NCBI RefSeq assembly: GCF_004364935.1
Contig: NZ_SOBT01000013.1
Location: 124,001-188,000, forward strand
From: Panacagrimonas perspica
GTDB lineage: Bacteria > Pseudomonadota > Gammaproteobacteria > Nevskiales > Nevskiaceae
DNA length: 64,000 bases
Direction of reading: 5' to 3'
The position numbers and the translations under genes are program-made. The notes beneath the pieces were generated by a model. The model had not been told where the DNA came from and did not search any database. It saw only the letters and a program-made list of their open reading frames with translations. Shown here one piece after another: positions 11,271-18,149 of the stretch. Each line of letters begins with the position of its first letter. Position 1 is the first letter of the stretch.

Positions 11271-12905
11271 ATGCACGCCTTCCGCCCATCCCGCCCCTTC
11301 CGTTTCGTCCGCCGCCTTCTGCTGGTCGGGATGGCGGCCTCGATGGCCGCCTGCGGCGGCGGAGGTGGAGGCGGAGGAGGAAGTTCCGGATCCTCGCTGG
11401 ACCTGAGCCTGTCGCCCCGCTCGGTGAGTACCGAGTTCCTGGAAGGCGACGCAGAACCCCTGCATGCCACCGCCACCGTGTCGGTCGACAGCGATTTCTC
11501 CCAGGTCCCCGTCGTCGTCGTGACCGATCGCGGTGCGACCGCGGTGCTGGAGTCGGTGCAGGTGTCCAGCACCGACGTGTCCACCTACGACGTCAACTTC
11601 CTGCTGCGGAATGATCTGCCCGCGGGGCGGTATCAATCGTCATTTCAGGTTCGCATCTGTTCGAGCGCGAGCTGCAACAAGGTGTTTGCGAGCGAAACCG
11701 TGTCGTATGTCGTGCAGGTCAACAGCACCACGCACCTGACGGCGCTGGCGCCGTTGGCAGGGGCAGCCGATTGGACCGCCGTGGACGGTGACGCGGGCGA
11801 GGCGAGCTATGTGCCGGTCACGCTCGATCCCGCCAACTTCAGTCTCAGATGGCGACTCGACATCCCCGACTTCGACCCGAATTCGGGCAACACCTGGAAT
11901 CCGCCGCTCGAATCGGTGCTGAGTGCAGACGGTGCGGTGTTCTTTCGTACATCGCAGGCGTCAACGGTCCCCGCATCGCTGCTGGCGGTGAACGAGGCCG
12001 ACGGCAGCGTGCGCTGGACGCACCGCGCCACGATGGAACTCAATCGGCCCGTGATCGCCGGCGACGTCGTCTACACCGTGATGTTTCCCAACTACCTGCA
12101 TGCGATCCGCGGACTCGACATTGCGACCGGCAGCGTTGTCGCGGACATCCCGAACACGCGGGGCCAATCCGCGGCGCTGACCGCTGTCGACGGGCGATTG
12201 GTGTATCGCGGCTCGGTGGATATCTACAACAACACTGGGTTGATCTCGCTGGATCTCGCCACGCAGCAGATCGATTGGGTCAACTGGTTCCAGGCGCCGG
12301 TCGTCGCTTCCGGGAACACGGTGTACACGTTCACGCCCGAGTCCGTTGCGACCGCGCCGCTGGGCGGTGGCCTGTTCGCCTTGGACGCATCGACCGGAGA
12401 CACCACGCTCGCGATCGCCGATATGGGGATGGAAGCGGTCTCGCCGATCGCAACGAGTCTGCGCACGGTGATCGTCCCGGGAGCTGTGGGTGAGGTCCTC
12501 GGAGAGGATCCCGACCACGTCGCGATGTTCGACACCGTCGCGGGAATCCGGCGCTGGTCCATTCCCTCGGTCGCCCTCATCGGCGCCGGAGAAGGCGTGA
12601 CGTACGTGATGCGCGGCGCGCAGATCGACGCCCTCTCGAATGCAAATGGCGCCACGCAATGGAGCTGGGCGCCGCCCGAGGCCCCGTGGACGCTCATCGA
12701 CGCGGTCTTCACGCGCAACATCGCGTTCATCAGCACCCTGCAAAAGGTCTATGCCGTCGACATGGCCACGAGGGCCGTCGTGTGGACCTATCCGCGTGCC
12801 GGTGCACTGTCCATTTCGAAGAATGGCGTGCTGTTCATCATGCGCGGCGTGAAGAACGACTTCGATCGATCGGAAGGCGTGCTCGTTGCCGTCAACCTGC
12901 ACTGA
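11271..12905 (+). CDS. Lipoprotein with PQQ-like beta-propeller repeats
   Basis: A 544-residue predicted lipoprotein. The ATG at 11271 gives a positively charged start, a hydrophobic stretch and the lipobox SMAAC followed by a run of about nine glycines, a flexible linker. Residues about 40-150 look like an Ig-like domain. From about 170 onward PQQ-type blades recur: LLAVNEADGSVRWTH, GLDIATGSVVADI, LISLDLATQQIDWVNW, LFALDASTGD and VYAVDMATRAVVWTYP. Such proteins are anchored in the outer or inner membrane and often act as scaffolds, as BamB does; this one has no BamB neighbours, so its partner is unknown. An upstream in-frame TTG/ATG extension is possible but less likely. Confidence 0.8.
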   Translation: MHAFRPSRPFRFVRRLLLVGMAASMAACGGGGGGGGGSSGSSLDLSLSPRSVSTEFLEGDAEPLHATATVSVDSDFSQVPVVVVTDRGATAVLESVQVSSTDVSTYDVNFLLRNDLPAGRYQSSFQVRICSSASCNKVFASETVSYVVQVNSTTHLTALAPLAGAADWTAVDGDAGEASYVPVTLDPANFSLRWRLDIPDFDPNSGNTWNPPLESVLSADGAVFFRTSQASTVPASLLAVNEADGSVRWTHRATMELNRPVIAGDVVYTVMFPNYLHAIRGLDIATGSVVADIPNTRGQSAALTAVDGRLVYRGSVDIYNNTGLISLDLATQQIDWVNWFQAPVVASGNTVYTFTPESVATAPLGGGLFALDASTGDTTLAIADMGMEAVSPIATSLRTVIVPGAVGEVLGEDPDHVAMFDTVAGIRRWSIPSVALIGAGEGVTYVMRGAQIDALSNANGATQWSWAPPEAPWTLIDAVFTRNIAFISTLQKVYAVDMATRAVVWTYPRAGALSISKNGVLFIMRGVKNDFDRSEGVLVAVNLH

Positions 12906-13049
12906 GGAGGATCGCGCGACCCGCATGTCGGGGTGGCACCGGTGCATGTGCACGCGCGTTCGTCTCGACCCGATGAGCCAGTGCCGGTTCCACGACATCC
13001 CGGACGTTTTTTTGCGCATCTTCCGGCCGAGGATGCAGATGAGGAGATC

Positions 13050-13694
13050 ATGATCAAAACGATATCGTCGCTCCTGATTCTGTTGTTGCTGACCGCGTGC
13101 AGTTCAGCGCCCAAGATTCAGCCGGCCGCGGAGCCTCCGCCGGTGTGGACCGGACCGATGCGGGACTATCGGCCCGTCACGGAAAGAGAAAGCACCATCT
13201 TCAGCACGCTGATCACGCGAGCGGGATACGGCATCTACCGCACCGGCGAGGACAAGATGTCGCCGACCGGGATGTACCTGCTTCGACGAAAGGCGCAGCA
13301 GAAACTGGGAGCCGATGGAAAGAAGCCGCTGGCGATCACGGTCCATCACCTCGTGGTTTACGTCAACGCAAAGACCCAGCTTCGAAAGACCACCATGGGC
13401 GGCGTGGTCGCAGGAGCGGTCGGTGGCGCGGTCGTCGCCCAATCGATGGATAAGATGACGGTCAATCTGAGCCAGTCGGTGATCGACTCGACGAAGTTCA
13501 CTTACGTTGAGAACGAGTATGAGCGCGCGTTCTACACGGAAGAGGAGAATCTGAATCGCGCGACCGTCTATGTGATCTACATCGAAGCGGACATCAACGG
13601 AAAGCGGACGTTTACGAAGACGATGGCGTCGGCAAAGGAGCCGTTCCCGGTTGTCATCGAAGCGTCTGTCGACTATTTCCTGTCGCATTACTGA
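13050..13694 (+). CDS. Uncharacterised lipoprotein
   Basis: A 214-residue predicted lipoprotein: MIKTISSLLILLLLTACSS has a short hydrophobic core and a clear LTAC lipobox. GAGGAG lies eight bases before the ATG at 13050, which decides the start against an upstream in-frame ATG. A Gly/Ala-rich stretch MGGVVAGAVGGAVVAQSMD (about 115-135) recalls glycine-zipper segments. The rest is mixed alpha/beta with no family I recognise. It follows the propeller lipoprotein by about 140 bases on the same strand, so the two may be co-transcribed. Confidence 0.75.
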   Translation: MIKTISSLLILLLLTACSSAPKIQPAAEPPPVWTGPMRDYRPVTERESTIFSTLITRAGYGIYRTGEDKMSPTGMYLLRRKAQQKLGADGKKPLAITVHHLVVYVNAKTQLRKTTMGGVVAGAVGGAVVAQSMDKMTVNLSQSVIDSTKFTYVENEYERAFYTEEENLNRATVYVIYIEADINGKRTFTKTMASAKEPFPVVIEASVDYFLSHY

Positions 13695-13804
13695 TGGAGG
13701 GGAAGAAGCCGCCGGTTTGAAGCGGGGCGCGGACGTCGCACCGCGCTCTTGGGAAGTACCGTCGTAGCGGCGGTCGTAGCTTTCGCCGGCGTGCCGCTCC
13801 GCCG

Positions 13805-14806
13805 CTATCCGTCCAGTGGACTTTTCACCCCGCGTCCTCCGCGATTCAGGACGTGCGTGTAGATCATCGTCGTGCTCACGTCTTCGTGCCCCAGCAGTTC
13901 CTGCACGGTCCGAATGTCATAACCGCCTTCGAGCAAGTGTGTCGCGAACGAGTGTCGAAACACATGCGGCGACACCGGTTTCGCTATCCGGGCTCTTTGA
14001 GCCGCGAGCCGCACCTGGCGCTGGATTTCCTTCTCGTCGATGTGATGGCGCCGCCTGACGCCTGATCGAGGGTCGGCGGAAAATCCCTGTGCGACGAACA
14101 CGTATTGCCAGGACCATTCCCTCGACGCGTTCGGGAACTTCACTGAAAGGGCGTCGGGCATCCAGACCTCGGCGCGGCCGTCCTTGCGGTCCTGATCGAA
14201 CAACGTACGACGAAGCGCCAGGTGTGCGCGCAGTGGACCTGACAAGGATTGCGGCAGCATCGTCACTCGATCCTTGCCTCCCTTGCCGTTGCGAACGGTG
14301 ACCTGCTGCATTGCAAAGTCGACATCCTTGACGCGCAAGCGGGCGCATTCCATCAAGCGCATTCCCGTCCCGTACAACAGCTTTCCCACCAGCTCGAAAC
14401 GCGTGTCGAGGTGTTCGAGGACGGCGATGACCTCCGGACGCGTCAGCACGGTGGGGAGGTGACGTGGCTGTTTGGCCCTGACGACGTCCTGCATCCAGGG
14501 CAGATCGATCTGCAGCACCTCCCGGTACAAGAACAGCATGGCCGCGAGCGCCTGGTTCTGCGTGCTCGCCGACACGCTACGCTCCACGGCCAGAGACGTC
14601 AGAAACGCTTCGACTTCGGCCCCGCCCATGTCGCGTGGGTGCCGCTTGTTGTGAAAGAGAATGAAGCGTTTAATCCAGTTCGTGTAAGCGGTCTCGGTTC
14701 TGAGGCTGTAGTGACGCGTGCGGATCCGGTCCCTGACCATGTCGAGCAGTCGCGGGGCAGGGGCGTCGGGTCCACTTTGAGAGGGCCGTCGATTTGATCC
14801 GTTCAT
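13805..14806 (-). CDS. intI: Integron integrase IntI
   Basis: A full-length (333 residues) tyrosine recombinase of the IntI clade. The N-terminal SAM-like domain holds RHYSLRTETAYTNWIKRFI. The catalytic domain holds GTGMRLMECARLRVKDVDF (first Arg), HVFRHSFATHLLEGGYDIR (His-x2-Arg and box II) and TTMIYTHVLNRGG (Tyr nucleophile). The IntI-specific insert is present as KFPNASREWSWQYVFVAQG, which separates it from XerC/XerD and phage integrases. It recombines attI with folded single-stranded attC sites to insert or excise cassettes. It reads away from the array, the usual layout. No frameshift or missing catalytic residue was seen, so it is probably functional. Confidence 0.96.
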   Translation of the reverse strand: MNGSNRRPSQSGPDAPAPRLLDMVRDRIRTRHYSLRTETAYTNWIKRFILFHNKRHPRDMGGAEVEAFLTSLAVERSVSASTQNQALAAMLFLYREVLQIDLPWMQDVVRAKQPRHLPTVLTRPEVIAVLEHLDTRFELVGKLLYGTGMRLMECARLRVKDVDFAMQQVTVRNGKGGKDRVTMLPQSLSGPLRAHLALRRTLFDQDRKDGRAEVWMPDALSVKFPNASREWSWQYVFVAQGFSADPRSGVRRRHHIDEKEIQRQVRLAAQRARIAKPVSPHVFRHSFATHLLEGGYDIRTVQELLGHEDVSTTMIYTHVLNRGGRGVKSPLDG

Positions 14807-14833
14807 TGCGCCATAACGCGAGCGAGGATTCGG

Positions 14834-14856
14834 GATCGGTATACCGGTCAGATCCT
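14834..14856. promoter_or_regulatory. Palindrome in the intI upstream region
   Basis: CGGTATACCG (14837-14846) is a perfect 10-base palindrome, nested in a longer imperfect one bounded by GGATC and GATCC. It lies about 30 bases upstream of the intI start codon, where an operator would act. It does not resemble the CTGT-N8-ACAG LexA box that controls intI in many integrons. The binding protein is unknown. Confidence 0.35.
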
Positions 14857-14869
14857 TGCGCTGGCCAGA

Positions 14870-14933
14870 TGTGCGTTAGCACGCTTGAGTTCGGGTTATG
14901 GCGCACGGTCCGTTACCTAAGAAGGCGTTGGGC
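14870..14933 (+). other. attI: attI recombination site (inferred)
   Basis: The core site GTTGGGC at 14927-14933 marks the first cassette boundary (G|TTGGGC). It is preceded by ACCTAAGAAGGC, which has the same spacing as the left IntI-binding box of attI1 (CCCTAAAACAAAG). GTTATGG further upstream recalls the attI1 direct repeat. Position next to intI and before the first cassette supports the call. The outer limit is approximate. Confidence 0.7.
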
Positions 14934-15224
14934 GTCAAAGCGAAAGCAATTGAAGTGAGCACCAAACTGGAGCGCACAATGCAAGCGTCAGATCGCTCGT
15001 ATAGCGAGTTTGAGGGTTCATCCACTTGGCAAGTTGTCTCTGAGGCGTTAGCTGCGCTAGAGAAAAACAAAGACCTTCAATTACAAACTGAACGCCGCCT
15101 TGTCGTGGGCTATATCTGCAAGCAGTTGGCGGCAAACCAACTCGTAGCTAAGAGTGGCGTCGCCCAACAAGGCGCTCCAGCCGACCCACTTGCCTCCGCT
15201 TCGCTACGGCAAGCGGTCGGCTGA
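14898..15224 (+). CDS. First cassette protein, unknown function
   Basis: The open frame has a 108-residue product that starts at an ATG inside attI (14898), crosses the cassette boundary and ends inside the cassette's attC. An internal ATG at 14979 would give an 81-residue product. The core MQASDRSYSEFEG...LAALEKNKDLQLQTERRLVVG is helical and matches no family I know. The last 20 or so residues (QQGAPADPLASAS...) are encoded by attC and are unlikely to be conserved. A start codon supplied by attI recalls ORF11 in attI1, which helps translation of cassettes without their own ribosome site. Which start is used is not decided by a Shine-Dalgarno. Confidence 0.55.
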   Translation: MAHGPLPKKALGVKAKAIEVSTKLERTMQASDRSYSEFEGSSTWQVVSEALAALEKNKDLQLQTERRLVVGYICKQLAANQLVAKSGVAQQGAPADPLASASLRQAVG

Positions 15225-15239
15225 GCTAGGGCGTTGGGC
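15162..15239 (+). repeat. attC: attC site of cassette 1 (78 bp)
   Basis: It is bounded by GCCCAAC (15162-15168) and GTTGGGC (15233-15239). The interior is an imperfect palindrome around TTCGCTACGGCAAGCGG. Cassette 1 starts TTGGGCG, complementary to CGCCCAA at the start of this site. Confidence 0.85.
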
Positions 15240-15566
15240 ATGGAAAAGCAAAAGACACCTCTAGAGCACGCTGCAGGCAAACTCATCTCTTCGCTGCAGA
15301 AAGAGTGGGGAGCCGAAGCGGGAGAGCCGGGTGCGGACATCAGCGAGGAGGCAATGCACAAATGTCACAGCCTGCTGCACGGAGCCAAGAACGGGTCACT
15401 GCAGTCCGTTCTTCGGGGTGCCTCCGTCACGGACTTCATAGGCAGAGCGTGGGTGCGTGCACACCCGCGAGTCCTTCCTGCCATCAGAGCATTCGAGGAG
15501 CAGGTAGCAATTAGCGCGGGAGCCCAACCAGCGGTTGAAGCCGACGGTCATGCCCCCGGGCAGTAA
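15240..15566 (+). CDS. Cassette protein, unknown function
   Basis: A 108-residue soluble protein starting at ATG 15240, one base after the core site; a TTG at the boundary itself is the only alternative. It is helical, with MEKQKTPLEHAAGKLISSLQ at the start and a single Cys in MHKCHSLLHGAKNGS. I recognise no family. The last dozen residues (AQPAVEADGHAPGQ) are encoded by the attC site. It has no ribosome site of its own, which is common for cassettes. Confidence 0.6.
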   Translation: MEKQKTPLEHAAGKLISSLQKEWGAEAGEPGADISEEAMHKCHSLLHGAKNGSLQSVLRGASVTDFIGRAWVRAHPRVLPAIRAFEEQVAISAGAQPAVEADGHAPGQ

Positions 15567-15621
15567 GTCAGGCTGTAGGCGTACGCTGTGGCATGACCGC
15601 GGCTTAACCTGAGCGTTGGAC
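15522..15621 (+). repeat. attC: attC site of cassette 2 (100 bp)
   Basis: Bounded by GCCCAAC (15522-15528) and GTTGGAC (15615-15621), with the arms GGTTGAAGCCGACG and CGGCTTAACC. This is the commonest attC family of the array. Confidence 0.88.
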
Positions 15622-15624
15622 GCT

Positions 15625-15972
15625 ATGAAGGCTGTAGTGTTCATTTTGATCCTGCTATCCGCTCCGCAGGCGTACTCTGAAGACCCGCTCTTCAAGCCGA
15701 TGCCCCAGACCGCCGAGGAGTGCGAGATGAAAAGCGGAGCGTGGCGACTGTCATCGGGCTCAAAGCCCTGGTTCTATTGCGCGGATGCTAAGACGACGGA
15801 CGGTGGGAAGGAGTGCACAGATACCGCTCAATGTCAGGGTCTCTGCGTCCCGACAGAGGCGGCCAGCATTGATGGCGTGGAGCGAGGCCACTGCTCACAA
15901 GCTCTAGCTCCGCCTGAATGCGGCGAGTACGTGTCTAATGGCCACGTCGCCGAGTACTGCATGTGTGAGTGA
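15625..15972 (+). CDS. Secreted Cys-rich cassette protein
   Basis: A 115-residue predicted exported protein. MKAVVFILILLSAPQAYS is a signal peptide; the mature part has about ten cysteines (for example CEMKSG, YCADAK, CTDTAQCQGLC, CGEY, YCMCE), which suggests disulfide bonds in the periplasm. I recognise no named family. The ATG at 15625 lies four bases after the core site, and the stop falls just before attC, so the gene fits its cassette exactly. Confidence 0.7.
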   Translation: MKAVVFILILLSAPQAYSEDPLFKPMPQTAEECEMKSGAWRLSSGSKPWFYCADAKTTDGGKECTDTAQCQGLCVPTEAASIDGVERGHCSQALAPPECGEYVSNGHVAEYCMCE

Positions 15973-15975
15973 CGC

Positions 15976-16074
15976 GTCCAACCAACGGTTCAAGCCGACG
16001 TCCACGCCTCCGGGCAGTTGTTCGGCCGGACAGTGCGGTTTTGGCGTGGCCGCGGCTTAACCTGAGCGTTAGCG
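15976..16074 (+). repeat. attC: attC site of cassette 3 (99 bp)
   Basis: Bounded by GTCCAAC (15976-15982) and GTTAGCG (16068-16074). The upstream GCGTCCAA pairs with TTGGACGC at the start of cassette 3, confirming the cassette limits. Arms GGTTCAAGCCGACG and CGGCTTAACC. Confidence 0.88.
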
Positions 16075-16076
16075 GC

Positions 16077-16598
16077 ATGAGAAACATCGCTCCGTACCTT
16101 CTCTTGCTGCTTTGCACTGTCGGTGCCGCAGCGCCAACTCCCGATGTTGTGCCCGGCTTAATTGATCCGCCGGATCCTCCTTACACGGTCGAAGCGTTAC
16201 GCGCATGGCATGGAGCTCTTGGCCGTTGGCGTTTGCACTATCCCGCAGAGCAAGAGGTGATGCTCCGCGAGTCGGGTCCAGCTCAGCTCCTCATTTGCTC
16301 TGGCGGCGGCATGCGAAACGGAGACTTCGTTCTCTTTCAGAGCTTGGGGAACAGTTGGCGTCCCATTGGAGAAGTCAGCCAATCGCATCATCCTGTTCGA
16401 GTCCTGCCCGAAACACATGACGGCTGGCACGATTTCGAGACGTTCAGCCCACTTTGGGGGAGCGGAGGAAACGAGGTCTATGTGGCTCATTATCGCTGGA
16501 CCGGTAGTTCCTATGAGATGCACTCTGACTCCGAGGGGAAGTTCTGTGATTACGAGCAATTCAAAACCTCTGCAGAGTTTGCGCAGTCATGCCGCTAA
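16077..16598 (+). CDS. Secreted cassette protein, unknown function
   Basis: A 173-residue predicted periplasmic protein. MRNIAPYLLLLLCTVGAAAP is a signal peptide. The mature part has ICSGGGMRNGDFVLF and YVAHYRWTGSSYEM, a beta-rich pattern, and two more Cys near the C-terminus (KFCDYEQ, QSCR). No family was recognised. ATG 16077 lies just inside the cassette and the stop overlaps the start of its attC. Confidence 0.68.
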   Translation: MRNIAPYLLLLLCTVGAAAPTPDVVPGLIDPPDPPYTVEALRAWHGALGRWRLHYPAEQEVMLRESGPAQLLICSGGGMRNGDFVLFQSLGNSWRPIGEVSQSHHPVRVLPETHDGWHDFETFSPLWGSGGNEVYVAHYRWTGSSYEMHSDSEGKFCDYEQFKTSAEFAQSCR

Positions 16599-16697
16599 CC
16601 AGCTGATGCAGCCGAGGTCTCTGCCGCCCGTGACCTTTCCTTCTCACGGTTCGGCCGGTGTGTGCGGCAGAGCACCGGCTGATCGCAGGCGTTAGGC
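16593..16697 (+). repeat. attC: attC site of cassette 4 (105 bp)
   Basis: Bounded by CGCTAAC (16593-16599) and GTTAGGC (16691-16697). Its GCCGCTAA start pairs with TTAGCGGC at the start of cassette 4. The interior (CAGCCGAGGTCTCTGCCGCC...) is a second attC family, shared with the site at 21100. Confidence 0.87.
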
Positions 16698-16711
16698 ATC
16701 AAGGAGATCTC

Positions 16712-16852
16712 ATGCACTGCTTCAACCATCCGGACCGCATGGCCGTTGGAAGCTGCAAAGGTTGCTGCAAGGGTCTTTGCGTGGAGTGCGCTACGGATCT
16801 AGGCCACGGACTCGCATGCAAGGATCGGCACGAGAGCATGGTGGAGAGCTAG
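16712..16852 (+). CDS. B-box-like zinc finger cassette protein, probably truncated
   Basis: A 46-residue protein after a good ribosome site (AAGGAG, six bases before ATG 16712). MHCFNHPDRMAVGSCKGCC and CVECATDLGHGLACKDRHE give the C/H pattern of small B-box-like zinc fingers that usually precede membrane segments in bacterial proteins. A TAG ends the frame at 16850, but the following codons read NTIITRNATAYDP, like the usual continuation after the zinc finger. I infer a premature stop or a truncation by the inverted block that begins just downstream. No attC follows on this strand. Confidence 0.6.
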   Translation: MHCFNHPDRMAVGSCKGCCKGLCVECATDLGHGLACKDRHESMVES

Positions 16853-16881
16853 AACACCATCATCACCCGCAACGCCACCGC

Positions 16882-17364
16882 CTACGATCCCACTAGATAC
16901 ACGGCACTGAGCACGGCTACTAGAAGGCCTCCCATCATCGCAATGCCTAGGATGCGATCACGGGTGGCGTTCGGAAAGTAAGCATCGTTGGCGAAGCCGG
17001 ACCAGGACGACACGTCGTCATTAGCCCCATGTTCGTCGACTCCATTAACTCCCCGCGAATAGATGCCGCAATGGGAAGCGCTCTGCCCGTCTGGGACAAA
17101 GACGTACTGCTGTCCCCAGGGGTCTATCGGAAGCGCGTTATCTCTCATGTAGGGGCCCCTCCAACGTACCTCTCCAGCCGGTGCGGTCCAAAGAATGCTC
17201 GGCCATTCGGCCAGTGTGGGGCATCTGCCGATGTCTGAACGCAGACTCCGCGTGGCTTGGCCGAATGCCTGAACGTCCATCGCGGCTTGGTGCACTCTGT
17301 ATGAACTGGCACCGGCTTCATGCGCAAGGAGGCAGGCGCAAGCAAGTAGGAGAACTTCTCTCAT
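16882..17364 (-). CDS. GspG-like pseudopilin-domain protein in an inverted cassette
   Basis: A 160-residue exported protein on the minus strand. MREVLLLACACLLAHEAGAS is a signal peptide rather than a type IV pilin leader. The core RSDIGRCPTLAEWPSILW, LPIDPWGQQYVFVPDG and CGIYSRGVNGVDEHGANDD matches the C-terminal part of the major pseudopilin GspG, including the acidic Ca-loop. A C-terminal hydrophobic stretch (ILGIAMMGGLLVAVLSAVYL) could be a membrane anchor. The cassette starts G|TTGGGCGGC on the minus strand, then ATG 17364. Its expected attC is absent at the left, so the cassette has lost its end at a junction near 16853-16882. Confidence 0.65.
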   Translation of the reverse strand: MREVLLLACACLLAHEAGASSYRVHQAAMDVQAFGQATRSLRSDIGRCPTLAEWPSILWTAPAGEVRWRGPYMRDNALPIDPWGQQYVFVPDGQSASHCGIYSRGVNGVDEHGANDDVSSWSGFANDAYFPNATRDRILGIAMMGGLLVAVLSAVYLVGS

Positions 17365-17367
17365 GCC

Positions 17368-17467
17368 GCCCAACGCCGAGGTTAAGCCGCGGCCACGCCA
17401 CAACCAGGCCTATCCGAACAACCAACCGCCCTGGGGCGTGGCCGTCGGCTTGAACCGTTGGTTGGGC
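17368..17467 (-). repeat. attC: Inverted attC site (100 bp)
   Basis: On the minus strand it reads GCCCAAC...GGTTCAAGCCGACG...CGGCTTAACC...GTTGGGC, the same family as the plus-strand sites at 15522, 15976 and 20484, so orientation is certain from the asymmetric arms. It is the attC of the 142-residue gene to its right and precedes the GspG-like gene. Confidence 0.85.
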
Positions 17468-17475
17468 CCAGCACC

Positions 17476-17904
17476 CTAGCGAATCTTTGCTCCGAGCTTG
17501 CCGGCATGAAGGACCTCCCACTCCGAAGGCGCGAATCCTAGGGCACTCCAGCGCTCGAAGTAGAACTCTCCTAGCTCCGCGCCCGCTTCAAAGGTGAGGT
17601 GAATATCTGCCTCATGACAGAAGCGGAACTCAACACCTAATTCTTTGAGTGTGATGAATAGGTCGTCCGCGCCAACACGACCCCAGCCCTGAGACTCGAC
17701 GCGCTCTACCTCTTGGACGAGATCGGCTAGAGGAATACTCACGTGGTCCCACTCACTGCCTGGGTAGTAGTCGTTGCCCCAAGCAAAGCCGAACAGGGCT
17801 CCACAAACTTTCTGCCCGCGTTCCTGAAAGTGACGCGCGAAGAATGAGAGTTCCGCCCTTACGAGGTCCGCCCCGATTGCCGACGTGACGATCTCACGGT
17901 TCAT
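17476..17904 (-). CDS. Cassette protein, unknown function (inverted cassette)
   Basis: A 142-residue soluble protein on the minus strand. The cassette begins G|TTGGGCCTCAACAGC and then ATG 17904, giving MNREIVTSAIGADLVRAEL. It is acidic and contains FGFAWGNDYYPGSEWDHVSI and LGVEFRFCHEADIHLTF. No family was recognised with confidence. The complement GGCCCAA at the start of its attC confirms the cassette ends. It lies wholly within the inverted block. Confidence 0.65.
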   Translation of the reverse strand: MNREIVTSAIGADLVRAELSFFARHFQERGQKVCGALFGFAWGNDYYPGSEWDHVSIPLADLVQEVERVESQGWGRVGADDLFITLKELGVEFRFCHEADIHLTFEAGAELGEFYFERWSALGFAPSEWEVLHAGKLGAKIR

Positions 17905-17913
17905 GCTGTTGAG

Positions 17914-18013
17914 GCCCAACGCCTAGCTTCAGCCGCGACCACGCCACTGCCCGCACCATCCGAACAAGCAGATGCCCGGAGGCGTGGTCGTCGGCTTGAA
18001 GCGCTGGTTAGAT
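17914..18013 (-). repeat. attC: Inverted attC site (100 bp)
   Basis: On the minus strand it reads ATCTAAC...GCTTCAAGCCGACG...CGGCTGAAGC...GTTGGGC. It is the attC of a cassette whose gene remnant lies to the right (18020 onward). Confidence 0.85.
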
Positions 18014-18019
18014 CCGGTC

Positions 18020-18145
18020 TTAGCTGTCTGCATCTGGCACCTGCTGCTGAGTTTCTTGCTCGCCCTCGTATCCAGGGACTAGAACTCCGAGGTACTGATG
18101 AATGTCGGAGGCTGCATCAGAAGCGTGGCCTCTGCTGCAGCCCAG
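18020..18145 (-). pseudogene. C-terminal remnant of a cassette gene (inverted)
   Basis: Reading leftward, an open frame ends with DIHQYLGVLVPGYEGEQ and a Gln/Asp-rich tail at a TAA (complement of 18020-18022), seven bases before the ATCTAAC box of the inverted attC. This is where a cassette gene should end. The frame has no start and is closed upstream near 18144, so only the last 40 residues or so remain. The start of the gene was lost at the junction with the oxidase fragment. Short and therefore uncertain. Confidence 0.45.
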
Positions 18146-18149
18146 TCAT

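Noticed and set aside
13805..14806. Phage or XerC/D-type recombinase
   Set aside because: The IntI-specific insert (KFPNASREWSWQYVF) and the adjoining attI and attC sites identify an integron integrase.
14807..14926. LexA box controlling intI
   Set aside because: No CTGT-N8-ACAG-like sequence was found; only an unrelated palindrome is present.
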